Notes: generated by a model not told the origin, from the sequence alone. DNA of 64,000 bases from Microbacterium testaceum StLB037 (GCF_000202635.1 NC_015125.1:3348001-3412000), one strand, 5' to 3'; counted from the first letter of the stretch, positions 24,888 through 33,801 are shown. Translations and numbers: made by a program.

Positions 24888-25237
24888 GAGAGGCGTGCCC
24901 CGAAGCGCGATGGGTCGAACAGCGGAGCGCGCGTGCGCGCATCGAGTGCCGCCGCGGACTCGGCCATCTCTTCGTCCGCCGTGACGTAGGACAGCACGAT
25001 CGTGCGAAGCGCCGCCACGGCGACCCGTCCGTGCGAGACCATGCCGCGCGACAGGGCGACGCGGGCGCCTGCGACGTCGTCGAATGCCGAGCGCGCCGTC
25101 GACACGCGCGCCAGAGCGGTGCTCATCGCCTCGACGGCGCCGCGAAGCGCGTCGGAGCGGTCGAGGGTCTCGTCGAGGGCGCGCCGCAGGCGATCGGCGA
25201 TACCGATGATCTGGTCGGGCTGCAGCGAGTAAGACAT
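24884..25237 (-). CDS. Helical ESX/WXG-like small protein with YxxxD motif
   Basis: A 117-residue, almost completely helical protein without signal peptide. It has two long amphipathic segments (about 7-50 and 60-103). The end of the second carries YVTADEEM (Tyr84, Asp88), which matches the YxxxD/E secretion motif of type VII substrates. A WXG turn is not present; the turn region reads FDDVAGARV. It is the first gene of a coupled three-gene set (ATGA with the DUF1023-like gene). The likely role is a secretion partner of that protein. No ESX secretion genes (EccC and others) are in the window. Sure that it is a gene; its role is inferred. Confidence 0.78.
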   Translation of the reverse strand: MSYSLQPDQIIGIADRLRRALDETLDRSDALRGAVEAMSTALARVSTARSAFDDVAGARVALSRGMVSHGRVAVAALRTIVLSYVTADEEMAESAAALDARTRAPLFDPSRFGARLS

Positions 25238-25319
25238 GCCGGGATGCTAGGGAGTTTCGCGGCCCGCGATTTTCACCCTGTGGATAGCGCCCGGCGCCTT
25301 TCACCCGCTCCCGTGCGCG

Positions 25320-27101
25320 TCATCTCCCGGCTGCGTACCCCTGCATTCCGCGCGGATTCGCCGCCGCCCACAGCAGACCGTTCGCGTCTCGACCGACGGC
25401 ACTCACGCGGCCCAACGCCCAGTCTCCGGCGACCGTCACGCGATGACCGCGTCGCTCGAGGTCGGAGACGACCTCGTCGCCTATCCGCCCTTCGACCATC
25501 GCCCCGGCCGGCGTCCAGGTCCGCGGCCAGAAGGAGTCTGCGATCGCGGTGGTGTGGAGCGTGGGCGAATCGATCGCCTGCTGCGCCGTGTAGCCGCCCA
25601 CGAGCGTCCGCAGGATCACCGGCAACTGCCACTGGTCCTGCTGGTCGCCGCCGGGAGACCCCAGAGCGGTGACCTCGTCGCCTCGGGAGAGGAGGGTGGG
25701 TGTCAGCGTCGTCCGGGGGCGTCGACCCGGCAAGAGCGAGGAGGGATGCCCCGGAACCAGCCACGTCATCTGCAGGCGGGTGCCGAGACAGAAACCCAGC
25801 TCGGGGACGGTCGGCGACGATTGCAGCCAGCCGCCCGAGGGCGTTGCGGAGATCACGTTGCCCCACCGGTCGATGACGTCGATGTGGCAGGTGTCACCGC
25901 GCGTCTGGCCAGAACGATCAACCGTGGGTTCACCCGTTGCGCCGGCGGCGACACCCGCGTCGGTGCGCAGGGGAGGGATCACCGGATGCCGCCCCTCGGG
26001 CGACCCGGGACGGAACTCCGGCGACGCGTCGTCGCCGATGAGGGCCCGACGCTCGGCGATGTAGTCGTCGGCGAGCAGCGCCGACGGCGACGCCGCCCCT
26101 TCGCCGTCGCCGAACCAGGCGTCGCGGTCCGCGTACGCGAGCTTCTGCGCCTCGAGGACGGTGTGCGCACCGCGCCCGCGGCTGATGTCGAGGGCATCGT
26201 CCTCGAAGGGATCGAGCATCCGCAGCGTCTGGAGCAGCGCCGGCCCCTGCGTCCACACCCCGGGCTTGTACACGTCCCATCCACGGAATCGGGCGGAGAC
26301 CGCGGGTTCGACGCTCGCGCGCCACGCGCGCACATCCTCGGCGCCCAGGACGCCCCGGTGCTCGCCGCCATCGGAGTGGCGGTGCGGCTTCTGGATGAAG
26401 GCGGCGGCCGCGGGGAGCACCTCTTCGGCCCAGCGGGTTCGAGCGGCGTCGATGCGGGCTTCGCGCGATTCCGCGGGGACACCGGCGGCGATGAGCGTGT
26501 CGAGGACGTCGGCGTACGCCGGGTGGCGGACGACCGTATCGGGAGCGGGGGCCCGGCCGTTCGGCATCCATTGGTCGGCCGATGTGGGCCAATGATCGCG
26601 GAAGAGGTCGGCGACGCGGCCGATCGTCGCGGCCGCGCCGGCGACGAGGGGGTGCCCGTCGCGGGCATAGCCGATCGCGTACGCCAGGATGTCGCGGAGT
26701 TCCCACGTGCCGTGGTCCCGCAGGAGGAGGAGCCAGGCATCGACCGCTCCGGGGACCGTGGCGGCGAGTCCGCCCGCGCCCGGGACGAGGTCGAGCCCCA
26801 GGCCGGTGACGTGGGCGATCGTGGCCGCGGCGGGCGCCGGCCCCTGCCCCATGAGCACGACCGGCTCCGCGGCTCCGGCCGGACGTACGAGTGCGACCAG
26901 GTCGCCGCCGGGTCCGTTCAGGTGGGGTTCCACGACGTGCAGGACGAACGCGGCGGCGACCGCGGCGTCGAAGGCGGTCCCGCCGCGCTCGAGGACGGCC
27001 TGTGCAGTCGCCGTCGCCGTCCAGTGGGTGGATGCCGACATGCCGAACGTCCCGCGAAGGGTCGGGCGTGTCGTGAATGCGGGCGGGGGTGTGAAGCTCA
27101 C
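25320..27101 (-). CDS. ggt: Gamma-glutamyltransferase family protein
   Basis: The 593-residue protein is an Ntn-hydrolase of the gamma-glutamyltranspeptidase family, which matures by self-cleavage in front of a Thr. The family pattern is clear: VEPHLNGPGGDLVALV near residue 60, YADRDAWFGDGEG in the large subunit, then GDTCHIDVIDRWGNVISAT with the likely nucleophile Thr, and LGSPGGDQQDQWQLPV at the C-terminal side. No signal peptide is visible at the GTG start (27101), so it is probably cytoplasmic, unlike classical secreted enzymes. The GTG overlaps the stop of the aminopeptidase gene upstream (GTGA); the pair could work together in peptide or glutathione-like conjugate breakdown. Substrate not known. 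Confidence 0.9.
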   Translation of the reverse strand: MSFTPPPAFTTRPTLRGTFGMSASTHWTATATAQAVLERGGTAFDAAVAAAFVLHVVEPHLNGPGGDLVALVRPAGAAEPVVLMGQGPAPAAATIAHVTGLGLDLVPGAGGLAATVPGAVDAWLLLLRDHGTWELRDILAYAIGYARDGHPLVAGAAATIGRVADLFRDHWPTSADQWMPNGRAPAPDTVVRHPAYADVLDTLIAAGVPAESREARIDAARTRWAEEVLPAAAAFIQKPHRHSDGGEHRGVLGAEDVRAWRASVEPAVSARFRGWDVYKPGVWTQGPALLQTLRMLDPFEDDALDISRGRGAHTVLEAQKLAYADRDAWFGDGEGAASPSALLADDYIAERRALIGDDASPEFRPGSPEGRHPVIPPLRTDAGVAAGATGEPTVDRSGQTRGDTCHIDVIDRWGNVISATPSGGWLQSSPTVPELGFCLGTRLQMTWLVPGHPSSLLPGRRPRTTLTPTLLSRGDEVTALGSPGGDQQDQWQLPVILRTLVGGYTAQQAIDSPTLHTTAIADSFWPRTWTPAGAMVEGRIGDEVVSDLERRGHRVTVAGDWALGRVSAVGRDANGLLWAAANPRGMQGYAAGR

Positions 27102-28555
27102 CGCGACAGCCGAGCGATCCAGTCCTCGACCTCGTCGGCGGTGCGGGGGATGTCGGCCGACAGGTTCACCGGGCCGTCCGAGGTCATGACGATGTCGTCC
27201 TCGATGCGCACGCCGATGCCGCGGTACTCCTCGGGGACGGTGAGGTCGTCGATCTGGAAGTAGAGACCGGGCTCGATCGTGAAGACCATCCCCGGCTCGA
27301 GCAGACCGTCGTAGTACATGTCGCGACGGGCCTGGGCGCAGTCGTGCACGTCGATGCCGAGATGGTGGCTCGTGCCGTGGACCATGTAGCGCCGGTGCTG
27401 GCCGCCGGTGTCGGCATCCAGGGCCTCCTGGGCCGACACGGGGAGAAGGCCCCACTCCGCGACGCGAGCGGCGATGATCTCCATGGCGGCTTCGTGCACG
27501 CGACGGAACGGCACGCCCGGTCGGGCGGCCTCGAATGCCACGTCGGCGGCCTCTCGGACGGTTTCGTACACCCGGCGCTGCACGTCGGTGAACCGTCCCG
27601 AGACGGGGAGAGTGCGGGTGATGTCGGCGGTGTAGAGACTGTCGACCTCGACCCCGGCGTCGATGAGGATGAGGTCGCCCGGCTTCACCGCGCCGTCGTT
27701 GCGCGTCCAGTGCAGGTAGCAGGCGTGGGGTCCGGATGCCGCGATCGTGTCGTATCCGACCGCGTTGCCGTCGGCCCGGGCGCGCTGGTGGAAGACCCCT
27801 TCCACGACCCGCTCCCCGCGGGGGTGCTCGACGATGCGGGGGAGCTCCGCGACGATGTCGTCGAAGCCCCGCGCCGTGACCTCGACCGCCAGGGCCATCT
27901 CGGCGAGTTCGAACTCGTCCTTGACGAGACGCAGCTCCGAGACGAAACGGGCGAGCTCGTCGTCCTCACCGAGGGTGCGATCGGCGTCGGACGCGACGAA
28001 GTCATCGACGTGGGCCGTCGCGACGCCCAGATCGGCGGCCACTCCTTCGAGTGCGGGACGAGGCCCGATCCAGAACTCTCCGACGGACGCGTCGGCGTAG
28101 AACTCGGGCGTGGTGCGGTCGGCGCGCTCCCGGAAGTAGAGCACGACCTCGTGGCCGTCCTCGCGCGGCTCGAAGACGAGGACCGAGTCGGGTTCGGCGT
28201 CGGACGCCCAGCCGGTCAAGTGCGCGAACGCCGAGTGGGCGCGGAACGGGTAGTCGGTGTCGTTGCTGCGCTGCTTCAGCCCGCCGGCGGGAATCACGAG
28301 CCGCTGGCCGGGGAAAGCGGCGGACACCTTCGCGCGACGCCGCGCGGCCCAGGCCGCTTGCTCACGGGGGCTCGGCAAGGCCTCCTCGCGCTCGGCCCAG
28401 CCCGTAGAGATGGTGTCGAGGAACCCCTGCGGGAACGGTGCCTTCCGGTTCGTCGTCGAGTTCGAGGGCGCGTCGTTCGCCTGCGGCTCGGCGGTGACGG
28501 GGGTGGCTGCCTGCTCCGAGGGGGCGATCGTGTCGCCGGTGGCGGGGGATTCCAT
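27098..28555 (-). CDS. pepP: Xaa-Pro aminopeptidase (M24B, PepP type)
   Basis: The 485-residue protein carries an N-terminal creatinase-like domain (about 60-220) and an M24 pita-bread domain with all metal ligands: LIDAGVEVDSLYTADITR (two Asp), MVHGTSHHLGIDVHD (His), FTIEPGLYF (Glu) and VRIEDDIV (Glu). It would release N-terminal residues ahead of Pro in the cytoplasm. The first 45 residues are Ala/Thr/Pro-rich and probably disordered. ATG 28555 is preferred to an upstream in-frame start because GGGGGA lies right before it and no family sequence precedes it. It is coupled to the gamma-glutamyltransferase gene downstream. Confidence 0.93.
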   Translation of the reverse strand: MESPATGDTIAPSEQAATPVTAEPQANDAPSNSTTNRKAPFPQGFLDTISTGWAEREEALPSPREQAAWAARRRAKVSAAFPGQRLVIPAGGLKQRSNDTDYPFRAHSAFAHLTGWASDAEPDSVLVFEPREDGHEVVLYFRERADRTTPEFYADASVGEFWIGPRPALEGVAADLGVATAHVDDFVASDADRTLGEDDELARFVSELRLVKDEFELAEMALAVEVTARGFDDIVAELPRIVEHPRGERVVEGVFHQRARADGNAVGYDTIAASGPHACYLHWTRNDGAVKPGDLILIDAGVEVDSLYTADITRTLPVSGRFTDVQRRVYETVREAADVAFEAARPGVPFRRVHEAAMEIIAARVAEWGLLPVSAQEALDADTGGQHRRYMVHGTSHHLGIDVHDCAQARRDMYYDGLLEPGMVFTIEPGLYFQIDDLTVPEEYRGIGVRIEDDIVMTSDGPVNLSADIPRTADEVEDWIARLSR

Positions 28556-28640
28556 TCCCCCAGTTTCGCACTGCTCGCGCCGGGGTGCTCGGGTGGGTCG
28601 AGCGTGTCGCGGACGCGGGGGTGGCATCCGGAATCCGGGG

Positions 28641-29663
28641 TCAGCCGCCGGTGCGCTCGAGTTGGACGACGACGGGACGGTGGTCGCTGCCGGAACCGTC
28701 GAGCGTGCGCATGACGATCGAGCCCGAGACCGTCCAGTCCGGCGTCGCCATGACGTGGTCGATCGGGGCGCCGAGAATCGCGGGGATGTCGGTGGGCCAC
28801 GTGCCCACGCCGCCGTTGCCGCTCGCGGAAGTGGTGTCGCGGCAGCGACCCAGGGTGCCGCCGTCGACGCCGAGTCCGGTCATGTGGTCGATCGTCGCGT
28901 TGAAGTCGCCGGCAAGGATCACGTTGTCGCTCGCGCACTGGTCGGCGAGCCACTTCAGGTCGGACCGCCACTGCGTCATGTAGTCCTCGCGCGGGGCGAC
29001 GGCGTGCGCGGCGACGATGATCGGGCCGTCGCCGGAGACGGGCATGGCGACCGCGCTCGGCACGGTGGAGGTGTTGCTCGACCCGTCGAGGGAGGAGTCG
29101 ATCACCGAGTAATCACCCAGTTCGGGGCGGATGAGCACCGTGGTCGAGGTGGCACCCCACCCGGTCACGCCGTACTCGGCGTGGTGGGCCCACATCGGCC
29201 GGCCCATGTCGCGCATGAGTTCGGCCACGCGCGTGCCGGTGTCGATCGTCGTCTCCGGCAGGGTCACCACGTCGGCCTGCATGTCGACGGCGAACTGCGC
29301 GATGGACTCGGCCGAGGTCGCCGCTCCCGCCGTGTTCCACGTCATCACGCGCAGACTCGTCGCGGTCTTGTCGGGGAGGCTCTCGTCTCCCGTGCCGCGC
29401 TGCATGATCATCAGGCCATTCGCGCCCGCGGCCACGCCGAAGACGAGGGCGAGGGTCAGCGCCAGGGCGCGCAGAGGACGGATCAGCGCGAACAGCAGGG
29501 CGAGCACTGCGGCTGCGGCGAAGACCGCGCCGAGGGCGGCCCGGAACGAGATCACCTGGACGAGCGGGAAAGTGCGCTCGAGGCCGAAAACACCGGGCCA
29601 GGTCAGGACCGCGGCGCCCGCAGCGAACGCGAGCGCGACGATGACTCCGAACAACCGACGCAC
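28641..29663 (-). CDS. Membrane-anchored endonuclease/exonuclease/phosphatase (EEP) family protein
   Basis: The 340-residue protein has three hydrophobic N-terminal helices (about 3-20, 33-58, 62-85) and a C-terminal EEP hydrolase domain (about 105-338), with MTWNTAGAA (Asn), TLPETTID (Glu), LAGDFNATIDHM (Asp/Asn) and GSDHRPVVVQL (catalytic Asp-His). The domain probably lies outside. Similar proteins act on nucleic acids, phospholipids or inositol phosphates; the substrate cannot be told. I use GTG 29663 because TAGGGT at 29671-29676 stands seven bases before it; an ATG at 29699 in the same frame is the alternative. Confidence 0.85.
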   Translation of the reverse strand: MRRLFGVIVALAFAAGAAVLTWPGVFGLERTFPLVQVISFRAALGAVFAAAAVLALLFALIRPLRALALTLALVFGVAAGANGLMIMQRGTGDESLPDKTATSLRVMTWNTAGAATSAESIAQFAVDMQADVVTLPETTIDTGTRVAELMRDMGRPMWAHHAEYGVTGWGATSTTVLIRPELGDYSVIDSSLDGSSNTSTVPSAVAMPVSGDGPIIVAAHAVAPREDYMTQWRSDLKWLADQCASDNVILAGDFNATIDHMTGLGVDGGTLGRCRDTTSASGNGGVGTWPTDIPAILGAPIDHVMATPDWTVSGSIVMRTLDGSGSDHRPVVVQLERTGG

Positions 29664-29670
29664 GCGCTCG

Positions 29671-29676
29671 ACCCTA
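29671..29676 (-). promoter_or_regulatory. -10 element (TAGGGT) of the EEP-family gene, leaderless layout
   Basis: On the minus strand TAGGGT ends seven bases before the GTG at 29663. Confidence 0.5.
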
Positions 29677-29766
29677 GGGGAGCCGCCTGAGAGAACCACG
29701 GATGCCGCGGCCTCCGGGCACTCTCCTCACTCGAGCCCTCGCCCCGCCGGCGACCGCGACCCGCGC

Positions 29767-29772
29767 TAGGCT
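29767..29772 (+). promoter_or_regulatory. -10 element (TAGGCT) of the PHP gene, leaderless layout
   Basis: TAGGCT ends six bases before the GTG at 29779. Confidence 0.52.
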
Positions 29773-29778
29773 CGATGG

Positions 29779-30639
29779 GTGGAGCAAGATCGGCGATTCG
29801 AGGGTCCCAGCGACCTGCATCTCCACTCCACGCACTCCGACGGGACGGAGGCGCCGGCACTGGTCATGGCTGCCGCCCATAGTCATGGTCTGCGCACCGC
29901 CGCGCTCACCGATCACGACACGACCTCGGGGTGGGCGGAGGCGGCCGAGGCCGCGACCTCGCTGGGTATGACCTTCGTACCGGGGATGGAACTGTCGGCG
30001 CGGCACCGGTGGAGAAGCGTGCACGTTCTCGCCTATCTCATCGACCCGGACGATGCGGGCCTGCGGGCCATGACGGATCGCATCCGCTCGTCGCGGCTCG
30101 ACCGGGCCCAGATCATGGCGGAACGGATCTCGCGCGACTACGACATCGCGTGGGACGACATCGTCGCGCAGACGACCGACGGCGCGACGGTCGGCCGTCC
30201 GCACATCGCCGACGCGCTCGTCGCGCGGGGCATCGTCGCTGACCGGACCGAGGCGTTCGCGAGCATTCTGCACCCCTCGAACGACTACTACGTCGCCCTG
30301 TACGCGCCGGATCCGGTGACCGCCGTCGAACTCGTCGTCGGGGCCGGTGGCGTGCCGATCGTCGCGCACCCGGCGGGTCGGGCGCTGCTGCCCGACAGCG
30401 TCACCGCGGCCATGCTCGACGCCGGTCTCGCGGGATTCGAACTCGGGCATCGGGAGAACCTCCCCGAGCCGACCGCGCTGCTCGCCGGTCTCGCCCGCGA
30501 GCGCGACCTCATCGTCACGGGGTCGAGCGACTATCACGGTCTGGGCAAACCGAACGTCCCCGGGGAGAACACGACGGCCGACGACATGGTCGCGCGGATC
30601 TTCGCGCTCGGGCACGGGACGGACCCGGTCTTCCCGTAA
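29779..30639 (+). CDS. PHP-domain phosphoesterase (TrpH/RNase AM-like)
   Basis: The 286-residue protein is a single PHP domain with its metal-binding motifs in order: DLHLHSTHSDGT (two His, Asp), ALTDHDTTSGW, GMELSARH (Glu), RPHIADALV, IVAHPAGR (His) and a late SSDYHGLGKP (Asp, His). This is the YciV/TrpH subgroup, whose studied members are 5'-3' exoribonucleases acting on short RNAs or 3',5'-bisphosphate nucleotide phosphatases. Start is GTG 29779 with TAGGCT six bases upstream. Its end faces the DEAD-box helicase gene, with a hairpin between. Confidence 0.9.
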   Translation: MEQDRRFEGPSDLHLHSTHSDGTEAPALVMAAAHSHGLRTAALTDHDTTSGWAEAAEAATSLGMTFVPGMELSARHRWRSVHVLAYLIDPDDAGLRAMTDRIRSSRLDRAQIMAERISRDYDIAWDDIVAQTTDGATVGRPHIADALVARGIVADRTEAFASILHPSNDYYVALYAPDPVTAVELVVGAGGVPIVAHPAGRALLPDSVTAAMLDAGLAGFELGHRENLPEPTALLAGLARERDLIVTGSSDYHGLGKPNVPGENTTADDMVARIFALGHGTDPVFP

Positions 30640-30677
30640 CCTTCCCCGGGCCGGATGGTCCGATCCGCGAACGCGAA

Positions 30678-30708
30678 CGGCGCCGGTCCCGCGTGGGAAC
30701 CGGCGCCG
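30678..30708. terminator. Bidirectional hairpin between the PHP and DEAD-box helicase genes
   Basis: CGGCGCCGGTCCC pairs with GGGAACCGGCGCCG apart from a one-base bulge; it lies between two convergent stop codons. Confidence 0.65.
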
Positions 30709-30722
30709 GTGAGGTCTTCGCG

Positions 30723-32171
30723 TCAGGCGACGGGAGCCGACGGGGCGCCCGAGCTGCCGCCGCTGCGGCGACGGCGGCGTCGGCGCGGAGCCGCGTTGCC
30801 GTCGTGGTGCTCCTTGCCGGCGCCGTCGTGCGTTCCGGCCCCGTCCTCGGTGCGAGGGGTGCTGTCGCCGGATGCCTCGCCGGACGAGGAGCCGCCGCGA
30901 CGGCGGCGACGGCGCGGAGCGCGTTCGCCCTCGGCATCCGGGGTCTCGGTCTTCTTCTCGACCTTGGGTGCGACGGCCTTCGGGGCGGTCACGAGACGAC
31001 CCTTCGTGCCCTCGGGGATGTCGAGGTCGGTGTAGAGGTGAGGGCTCGACGAATAGGTCTCGGTGGGCTCGGGCTGACCGAACTCGAGGGCGCGGTTGAT
31101 GAGGGCCCACTTGTGCAGGTCGTCCCAGTCGACGAACGTCACGGCGATCCCGGTCTTGCCGGCGCGGCCGGTGCGGCCCGCGCGGTGCAGGTAGGTCTTC
31201 TCGTCGTCGGGGATCGTGTGGTTGATGACGTGGGTGACGTCGTTGACGTCGATGCCGCGGGCGGCGACGTCGGTGGCGATCAGGACGTCCTTCTTGCCGG
31301 CCTTGAACGCGGCCATCGAGCGTTCGCGCGCTTCCTGGCTCATGTCGCCGTGGACGGCGGCGGCGTTGAAGCCGCGGTCGCCGAGCTCGTCGACGAGCTT
31401 CTGCGCGGCGCGCTTGGTGCGGGTGAAGATGACGGCCTTCTCGCGACCCTCGGACTGCAGGATGCGGGCGATGACCTCGTCCTTGTCGAGCGAGTGCGCG
31501 CGGTAGACGAGGTGCTTGATGTTCGCCTGCGTGAGACCCTCGTCGGGGTCGTTGGCGCGCATGTGGATCGGGTTCGACATGAACCGGCGCGCGAGCGCGA
31601 CGATGGGTCCGGGCATGGTGGCCGAGAACAGCTGCGTGTGACGCACCGGCGGCACCTTGGAGAAGATCTTCTCGATGTCGGCGAGGAAGCCCAGGTCGAG
31701 CATCTTGTCGGCCTCATCGAGCACGACCTCGGTCGCGTTGGACAGGTCGAGCAGACGCTGGTTGGCGAGGTCGATGAGGCGACCGGGCGTTCCGACGACG
31801 ATCTGCGCGCCGGCCTTGAGCTGGTCGATCTGGCCCTCGTACGCCTTGCCGCCGTAGATCGCGACGACGCTGGTGGGGCGGTTGGAGGTCAGCATGTCCA
31901 TATCCTCGTAGACCTGGACGGCGAGCTCGCGCGTGGGAACGACGATCAGCGCCTTCACGCCCGGTTCGGGGTTCAGGCCGAGACGCTGGACCACGGGGAT
32001 GCCGAAGCCGAAGGTCTTGCCGGTACCGGTCTTGGCCTGGCCGATGATGTCCTGGCCCGGAAGGCCGAGGGGGATCGTCTGCTCCTGGATCGGGAAGGCA
32101 TCCACGATGCCCTTGGATGCCAGGGCATCGACGATGTCCTGATCGACGCCGAGTTCGGCGAATGTCGTCAT
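30723..32171 (-). CDS. DEAD-box ATP-dependent RNA helicase (RhlE-like)
   Basis: The 482-residue protein has the complete helicase core: Q-motif region FAELGVDQDIVDALASKGI, AKTGTGKT (motif I), PTRELA, TPGRLID, VLDEADKMLDLGF (motif II), FSATMPGPI (motif III), and HRAGRTGRAG (motif VI). From about residue 400 the tail is very basic with two Arg runs (RRRRRRGGSSSG and RRRRRRRSGGSSG), a likely RNA-binding extension. ATG 32171 was chosen because the family sequence begins there; an upstream in-frame start adds only unlikely residues. On its strand TAGAGT at about 32275-32280 would give a leader of about 95 bases, as often seen for RNA helicase genes. Confidence 0.93.
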   Translation of the reverse strand: MTTFAELGVDQDIVDALASKGIVDAFPIQEQTIPLGLPGQDIIGQAKTGTGKTFGFGIPVVQRLGLNPEPGVKALIVVPTRELAVQVYEDMDMLTSNRPTSVVAIYGGKAYEGQIDQLKAGAQIVVGTPGRLIDLANQRLLDLSNATEVVLDEADKMLDLGFLADIEKIFSKVPPVRHTQLFSATMPGPIVALARRFMSNPIHMRANDPDEGLTQANIKHLVYRAHSLDKDEVIARILQSEGREKAVIFTRTKRAAQKLVDELGDRGFNAAAVHGDMSQEARERSMAAFKAGKKDVLIATDVAARGIDVNDVTHVINHTIPDDEKTYLHRAGRTGRAGKTGIAVTFVDWDDLHKWALINRALEFGQPEPTETYSSSPHLYTDLDIPEGTKGRLVTAPKAVAPKVEKKTETPDAEGERAPRRRRRRGGSSSGEASGDSTPRTEDGAGTHDGAGKEHHDGNAAPRRRRRRRSGGSSGAPSAPVA

Positions 32172-32274
32172 GAGCGTGCCTGTTCCGGCGGTGAGAAACC
32201 GCCTGGGGAGTCGGATCCACGCCCTCCACTCGTCCACAGGCGCGGGGCCCCGATCCATCGCCGGGGCGTGTCCA

Positions 32275-32280
32275 CTCTAC
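32275..32280 (-). promoter_or_regulatory. Possible -10 element (TAGAGT) of the DEAD-box helicase gene
   Basis: TAGAGT on the minus strand, about 104 bases before ATG 32171, within the 150-bp divergent region shared with the ferritin-like gene. Confidence 0.35.
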
Positions 32281-32309
32281 CCAACAGTGTTTCGCGTGCC
32301 CCCGACGCC

Positions 32310-32315
32310 TAGGCT
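32310..32315 (+). promoter_or_regulatory. -10 element (TAGGCT) of the ferritin-like gene, leaderless layout
   Basis: TAGGCT ends six bases before the GTG at 32322. Confidence 0.52.
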
Positions 32316-32321
32316 GTAGGC

Positions 32322-33038
32322 GTGTTCGAGTGGTTCCGTCGTCGTCAGCGCCCGGTCGGTCGGACGCTGCAGTTGCGTTCGCGCGGAGACCTGGGCGAGG
32401 CCCTGCGCGTGGACTTCGCGGAACTCGCTCCCGACATCGAGACCTTCCTCGGGCAGGCCGCCTACCTGCAGCTGGGGTTCTTCGAGACCCTCAGCGAGCT
32501 GATCGCCCTGACGCCGGAACTGGCGGAGAAGGAGTCGCTCTCGCGCGCGGCGGGGGCGGCTCTCATCAAGCACCAGGAGCTGGTGGGACTCATCCGGGAG
32601 CGGGGCGCCGACCCGACGCAGCTCATGCTGCCGTTCCGGGAGTCGCTCGACGCCTTCCGCCGCGCCACGCACGGCGTGCGCCCGCAGGAGACCATGCTCT
32701 CGGTTCATATCACCGCGGGCATGCTCGACGATTTCTACCTCGCCCTGTCCTCGAGCTACGGCGACACCGGGCGTCGCGTCGCGCGCATCCTGAAGGCGGA
32801 CGACGATCGCCAAGCGATCGTCGACATCCTCGGGGCGACCATCGCGAGCGACGAGGAGTGGCGGTGGCTGCTCGCGCTGTGGGGTCGGCGCCTGGTGGGT
32901 GACACGCTCCTCGTCGCGCGGGCGGCGCTGCGGCATCCGAGACTCGATCGTGCCGAAGAAGCCAAGGTGGAGCCCGTCTTCACCGAACTCATGGGCGCGC
33001 ACGCGCGAAGAATGGATGCCATGGGGTTGGCAGCCTGA
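32322..33038 (+). CDS. Ferritin-like fold protein (MiaE-like di-iron group)
   Basis: The 238-residue, mostly helical protein fits the ferritin-like fold proteins that stand next to the DEAD-box helicase in many actinobacteria (Rv3210c region in M. tuberculosis, from memory). Candidate metal residues are in FAELAPDIETFLGQAAYLQL and IKHQELVGLIRE (Glu/His) and in ATIASDEEWRWLLALWGRR; a strict ExxH pair is not obvious, so metal binding is uncertain. GTG 32322 follows a -10 box by six bases. It may be a tRNA-modifying or other oxygenase, but no activity is shown by the sequence. Confidence 0.75.
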   Translation: MFEWFRRRQRPVGRTLQLRSRGDLGEALRVDFAELAPDIETFLGQAAYLQLGFFETLSELIALTPELAEKESLSRAAGAALIKHQELVGLIRERGADPTQLMLPFRESLDAFRRATHGVRPQETMLSVHITAGMLDDFYLALSSSYGDTGRRVARILKADDDRQAIVDILGATIASDEEWRWLLALWGRRLVGDTLLVARAALRHPRLDRAEEAKVEPVFTELMGAHARRMDAMGLAA

Positions 33039-33080
33039 CGCGCTGAGGCCGATCGTGCCCCGGCGTCGCGGGGGAGCCCG

Positions 33081-33368
33081 TCAGATGCCCAGGTGGGCGC
33101 GGTCAGTGGCGTCCCGACGGACGCGCGTCCGCGACAGCAGCGGAATGAGCACCAGTGTCGTGAGGGCGGGCGCGGCGATCGCGACCAGCCACAGCAGCGG
33201 CGACGCGACCGTGAGCCCCGCCCAGGTGAGCGCGGTCCACGAGACGGCGGATGCCGCCGCTCCGGCGAACGGGGCGAGGGCGACGCCCCGTTCGCCTCGG
33301 TGCGGCAGCGCGAAATGGATGCCGAGCCCGATGACGGCTCCGACGATCAGGCCGAGCAGGATCTCCAT
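33081..33368 (-). CDS. Small membrane protein (95 residues), unknown
   Basis: Three hydrophobic segments (about 2-20, 30-52, 55-78) and a basic C-terminus (RTRVRRDATDRAHLGI) give a small integral membrane protein. I do not recognise a family. The ATG at 33368 is 13 bases after the DUF3107 stop, so the two are probably one transcript. Confidence 0.7.
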   Translation of the reverse strand: MEILLGLIVGAVIGLGIHFALPHRGERGVALAPFAGAAASAVSWTALTWAGLTVASPLLWLVAIAAPALTTLVLIPLLSRTRVRRDATDRAHLGI

Positions 33369-33381
33369 GCGCGGGTGAGAG

Positions 33382-33606
33382 TCAGGCGACGAAGCCCACG
33401 CGACGGGACTCTTCGGTGCCGAGCTCGACGAACGCGAGGTTCGCGGTGGGCACGATGTAGGAGTTGCCCTTGACGTCGGTGAAGGTGACGTGGCTCGCGG
33501 AGCTGTCGAGGGCGGTGACGACCGACGACTTCACGACATCGGAGCTCTCGTTGGTCTCGAAGCTCAGTTCGCGGCCGGTGTTGGTGATGCCGATGCGGAT
33601 CTCCAC
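33382..33606 (-). CDS. DUF3107 family protein (74 residues)
   Basis: A 74-residue protein (GTG start) beginning with the amphipathic strand EIRIGITNTGRELSFET and followed by LTDVKG-like and NLAFVELGTEE segments. It is the DUF3107 family, which is universal in actinobacteria and encoded near RNA-helicase and AdnAB genes (Rv3208A/TB9.4 in M. tuberculosis, from memory). The function is unknown. The start is supported by GGAAAGGA nine bases upstream; a longer open frame exists but has no binding site. It is divergent from adnA. Confidence 0.9.
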   Translation of the reverse strand: MEIRIGITNTGRELSFETNESSDVVKSSVVTALDSSASHVTFTDVKGNSYIVPTANLAFVELGTEESRRVGFVA

Positions 33607-33795
33607 GATGCGTCCTTTCCGCCCGGGTCGCGGTCGGCCCGGTGCGCTCTTCGACTCTAGGGCAGCCCTCCGACACGACGTCGCGCGTGGCGGGCCGCTT
33701 CGCGGATGGCGAACGCCGCGGGGAGCGACGGGCGCGGAGGCCGCCTGTCGGGGAGCGCGCGGTTCGGTCGCGCGGCCGGTGTCGGTGGCCCCGGC

Positions 33796-33801
33796 TAGCG
33801 T
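33796..33801 (+). promoter_or_regulatory. -10 element (TAGCGT) of adnA
   Basis: TAGCGT ends seven bases before ATG 33809. GGAGGA also lies in the gap, so both leaderless and short-leader initiation are possible. Confidence 0.5.

Noticed and set aside
25276..25285. DnaA-like CTGTGGATAG
   Set aside because: It is an imperfect box without neighbours; no origin features are present.
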